Shown piece after piece: positions 14,518 through 15,018 of a stretch of 15,018 nucleotides of DNA; within the stretch, counting starts at the first letter, position 1; each line of letters begins with the position of its first letter. The stretch covers positions 1 to 15,018 of the forward strand of contig QIKQ01000321.1 in NCBI GenBank assembly GCA_003233075.1, written 5' to 3'. The stretch is from Gammaproteobacteria bacterium (GTDB lineage Bacteria > Pseudomonadota > Gammaproteobacteria > SZUA-21). The translations under genes and the position numbers were made by a program. The notes under the pieces were generated by a model that saw only the letters and a list, made by a program, of their open reading frames with translations, had not been told where the DNA came from and made no database searches.

Positions 14518-15018
14518 TTATTTCAAGCGAATACCAAGCTGATCTTTTACAAAAGAGAAGGGCGTCCGCAGCCTGCCATATGATGAAACTACCGCATTTA
14601 ACGCCAAAAGCCGCGCCATTAATTCAGCGGCTGGACAGTTAGAAACAAGTTTTTCTGCCTGAAAAAAACCAAAACTACCCACTCGCCCAACCTCTTTCGC
14701 CAATGGTAACGGGTCTGTTCCTGGCAACACCAGCATCCCCTTTTCTTCGCCTTGCTTGAAATGACTCGGCGTTCCCCAGAACGTTGGGCGTCCGCCATTA
14801 TCCCCAAGAAAAACACCGTTGGCATCAGCTGATGTTATAAAGTTAGCTAATAATTTTCCACGTGTACCTAGCCACTTTCCAACACCCCAGGGTATCACTG
14901 GAAGTGCCTCAACCGCCTTGACTCTTTCAATGGTCTCTGTTAATGCTTCGCCTTCAGGGAACTCCTCATCAGAAAATAAAGCAAGCACCTCTAGCTTTTC
15001 CTTAGTCACTATCTGACG
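14518..15018 (-). CDS. Partial protein of unknown function, possibly PHP-like metal-dependent hydrolase (C-terminal part)
   Basis: The reading frame is open through the right edge of the window (codons CGT CAG ATA precede the GTG at 15009). The GTG is therefore probably internal, and the N-terminal part of the protein lies outside. About 166 residues are visible, ending at a TAA. Recognisable segments are IPWGVGKWLGTRGK, FLGDNGGRP and VLPGTDPLPL followed by GRVGSFGF. They are rich in Gly, Pro and Asp turns, as in a TIM-barrel-like hydrolase. I have an impression of similar proteins next to glycosyltransferases and annotated as PHP-domain or hypothetical, but I cannot assign a family firmly. 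No signal peptide or membrane segment is seen in the visible part. It lies 63 bases upstream of the glycosyltransferase gene on the same strand, so it is probably co-transcribed. The coding sequence looks somewhat more GC-rich than the flippase region. Function is not established. Confidence 0.7.
   Translation of the reverse strand, partial: RQIVTKEKLEVLALFSDEEFPEGEALTETIERVKAVEALPVIPWGVGKWLGTRGKLLANFITSADANGVFLGDNGGRPTFWGTPSHFKQGEEKGMLVLPGTDPLPLAKEVGRVGSFGFFQAEKLVSNCPAAELMARLLALNAVVSSYGRLRTPFSFVKDQLGIRLK

Noticed and set aside
1..15018. CRISPR array, tRNA or rRNA genes
   Set aside because: No regularly spaced repeats and no cloverleaf or rRNA-like conserved segments were noticed in the gaps between genes.

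Overview
The window is a 15 kb stretch of an envelope or extracellular polysaccharide biosynthesis locus. All twelve protein genes lie on the minus strand, so transcription runs from the right edge towards the left. The sequence is moderately AT-rich, Shine-Dalgarno sequences precede several starts, and the protein families are typical of Gram-negative (probably gammaproteobacterial) O-antigen or exopolysaccharide clusters. The species cannot be named from the sequence.

In transcription order, the right edge cuts an unrecognised gene of possible PHP-like hydrolase type (14518-15018). It is followed by a family 4 glycosyltransferase (13288-14454), a GlpD-like FAD oxidoreductase (11618-13291) and an extended-SDR sugar epimerase/reductase (10647-11636). 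Next comes a compact acyl-carrier module: an FkbH-like HAD-IIIC protein (8769-10631), a free-standing acyl carrier protein (8539-8766), a left-handed beta-helix acyltransferase (8005-8532) and an unusual hot-dog (MaoC-like) plus SDR fusion (6338-7999). After a 120-base gap come a Wzx-type flippase (4718-6217), a nucleotidyltransferase/thymidylate-kinase-like fusion (3354-4721) and an APH-fold phosphotransferase with an extra N-terminal domain (1873-3357). These three are joined by 4-base ATGA overlaps. After a 250-base gap that may hold a promoter, the last gene is a second family 4 glycosyltransferase (603-1622). The leftmost 493 bases hold no gene I can support.

Working model (inference): the FkbH-like protein loads a three-carbon glyceryl unit from a glycolytic intermediate onto the acyl carrier protein. 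The hot-dog/SDR fusion may modify the thioester-bound acyl group, and the beta-helix enzyme may transfer it to a sugar of the repeat unit. The glycosyltransferases assemble the repeat unit and the flippase exports it. No ketosynthase, polymerase (Wzy), priming transferase or chain-length regulator is visible here, so this is only part of the locus.

The clearest sequence-level anomaly is an exact 25-base tandem duplication at 585-634 inside the 3' end of the last glycosyltransferase gene. It shifts the frame and removes the final 29 residues. Removing one copy restores an uninterrupted C-terminus ending at 494. Several obvious start codons were also moved to internal ATGs that fit 4-base overlaps or Shine-Dalgarno spacing (4721, 3357, 8766, 10631).
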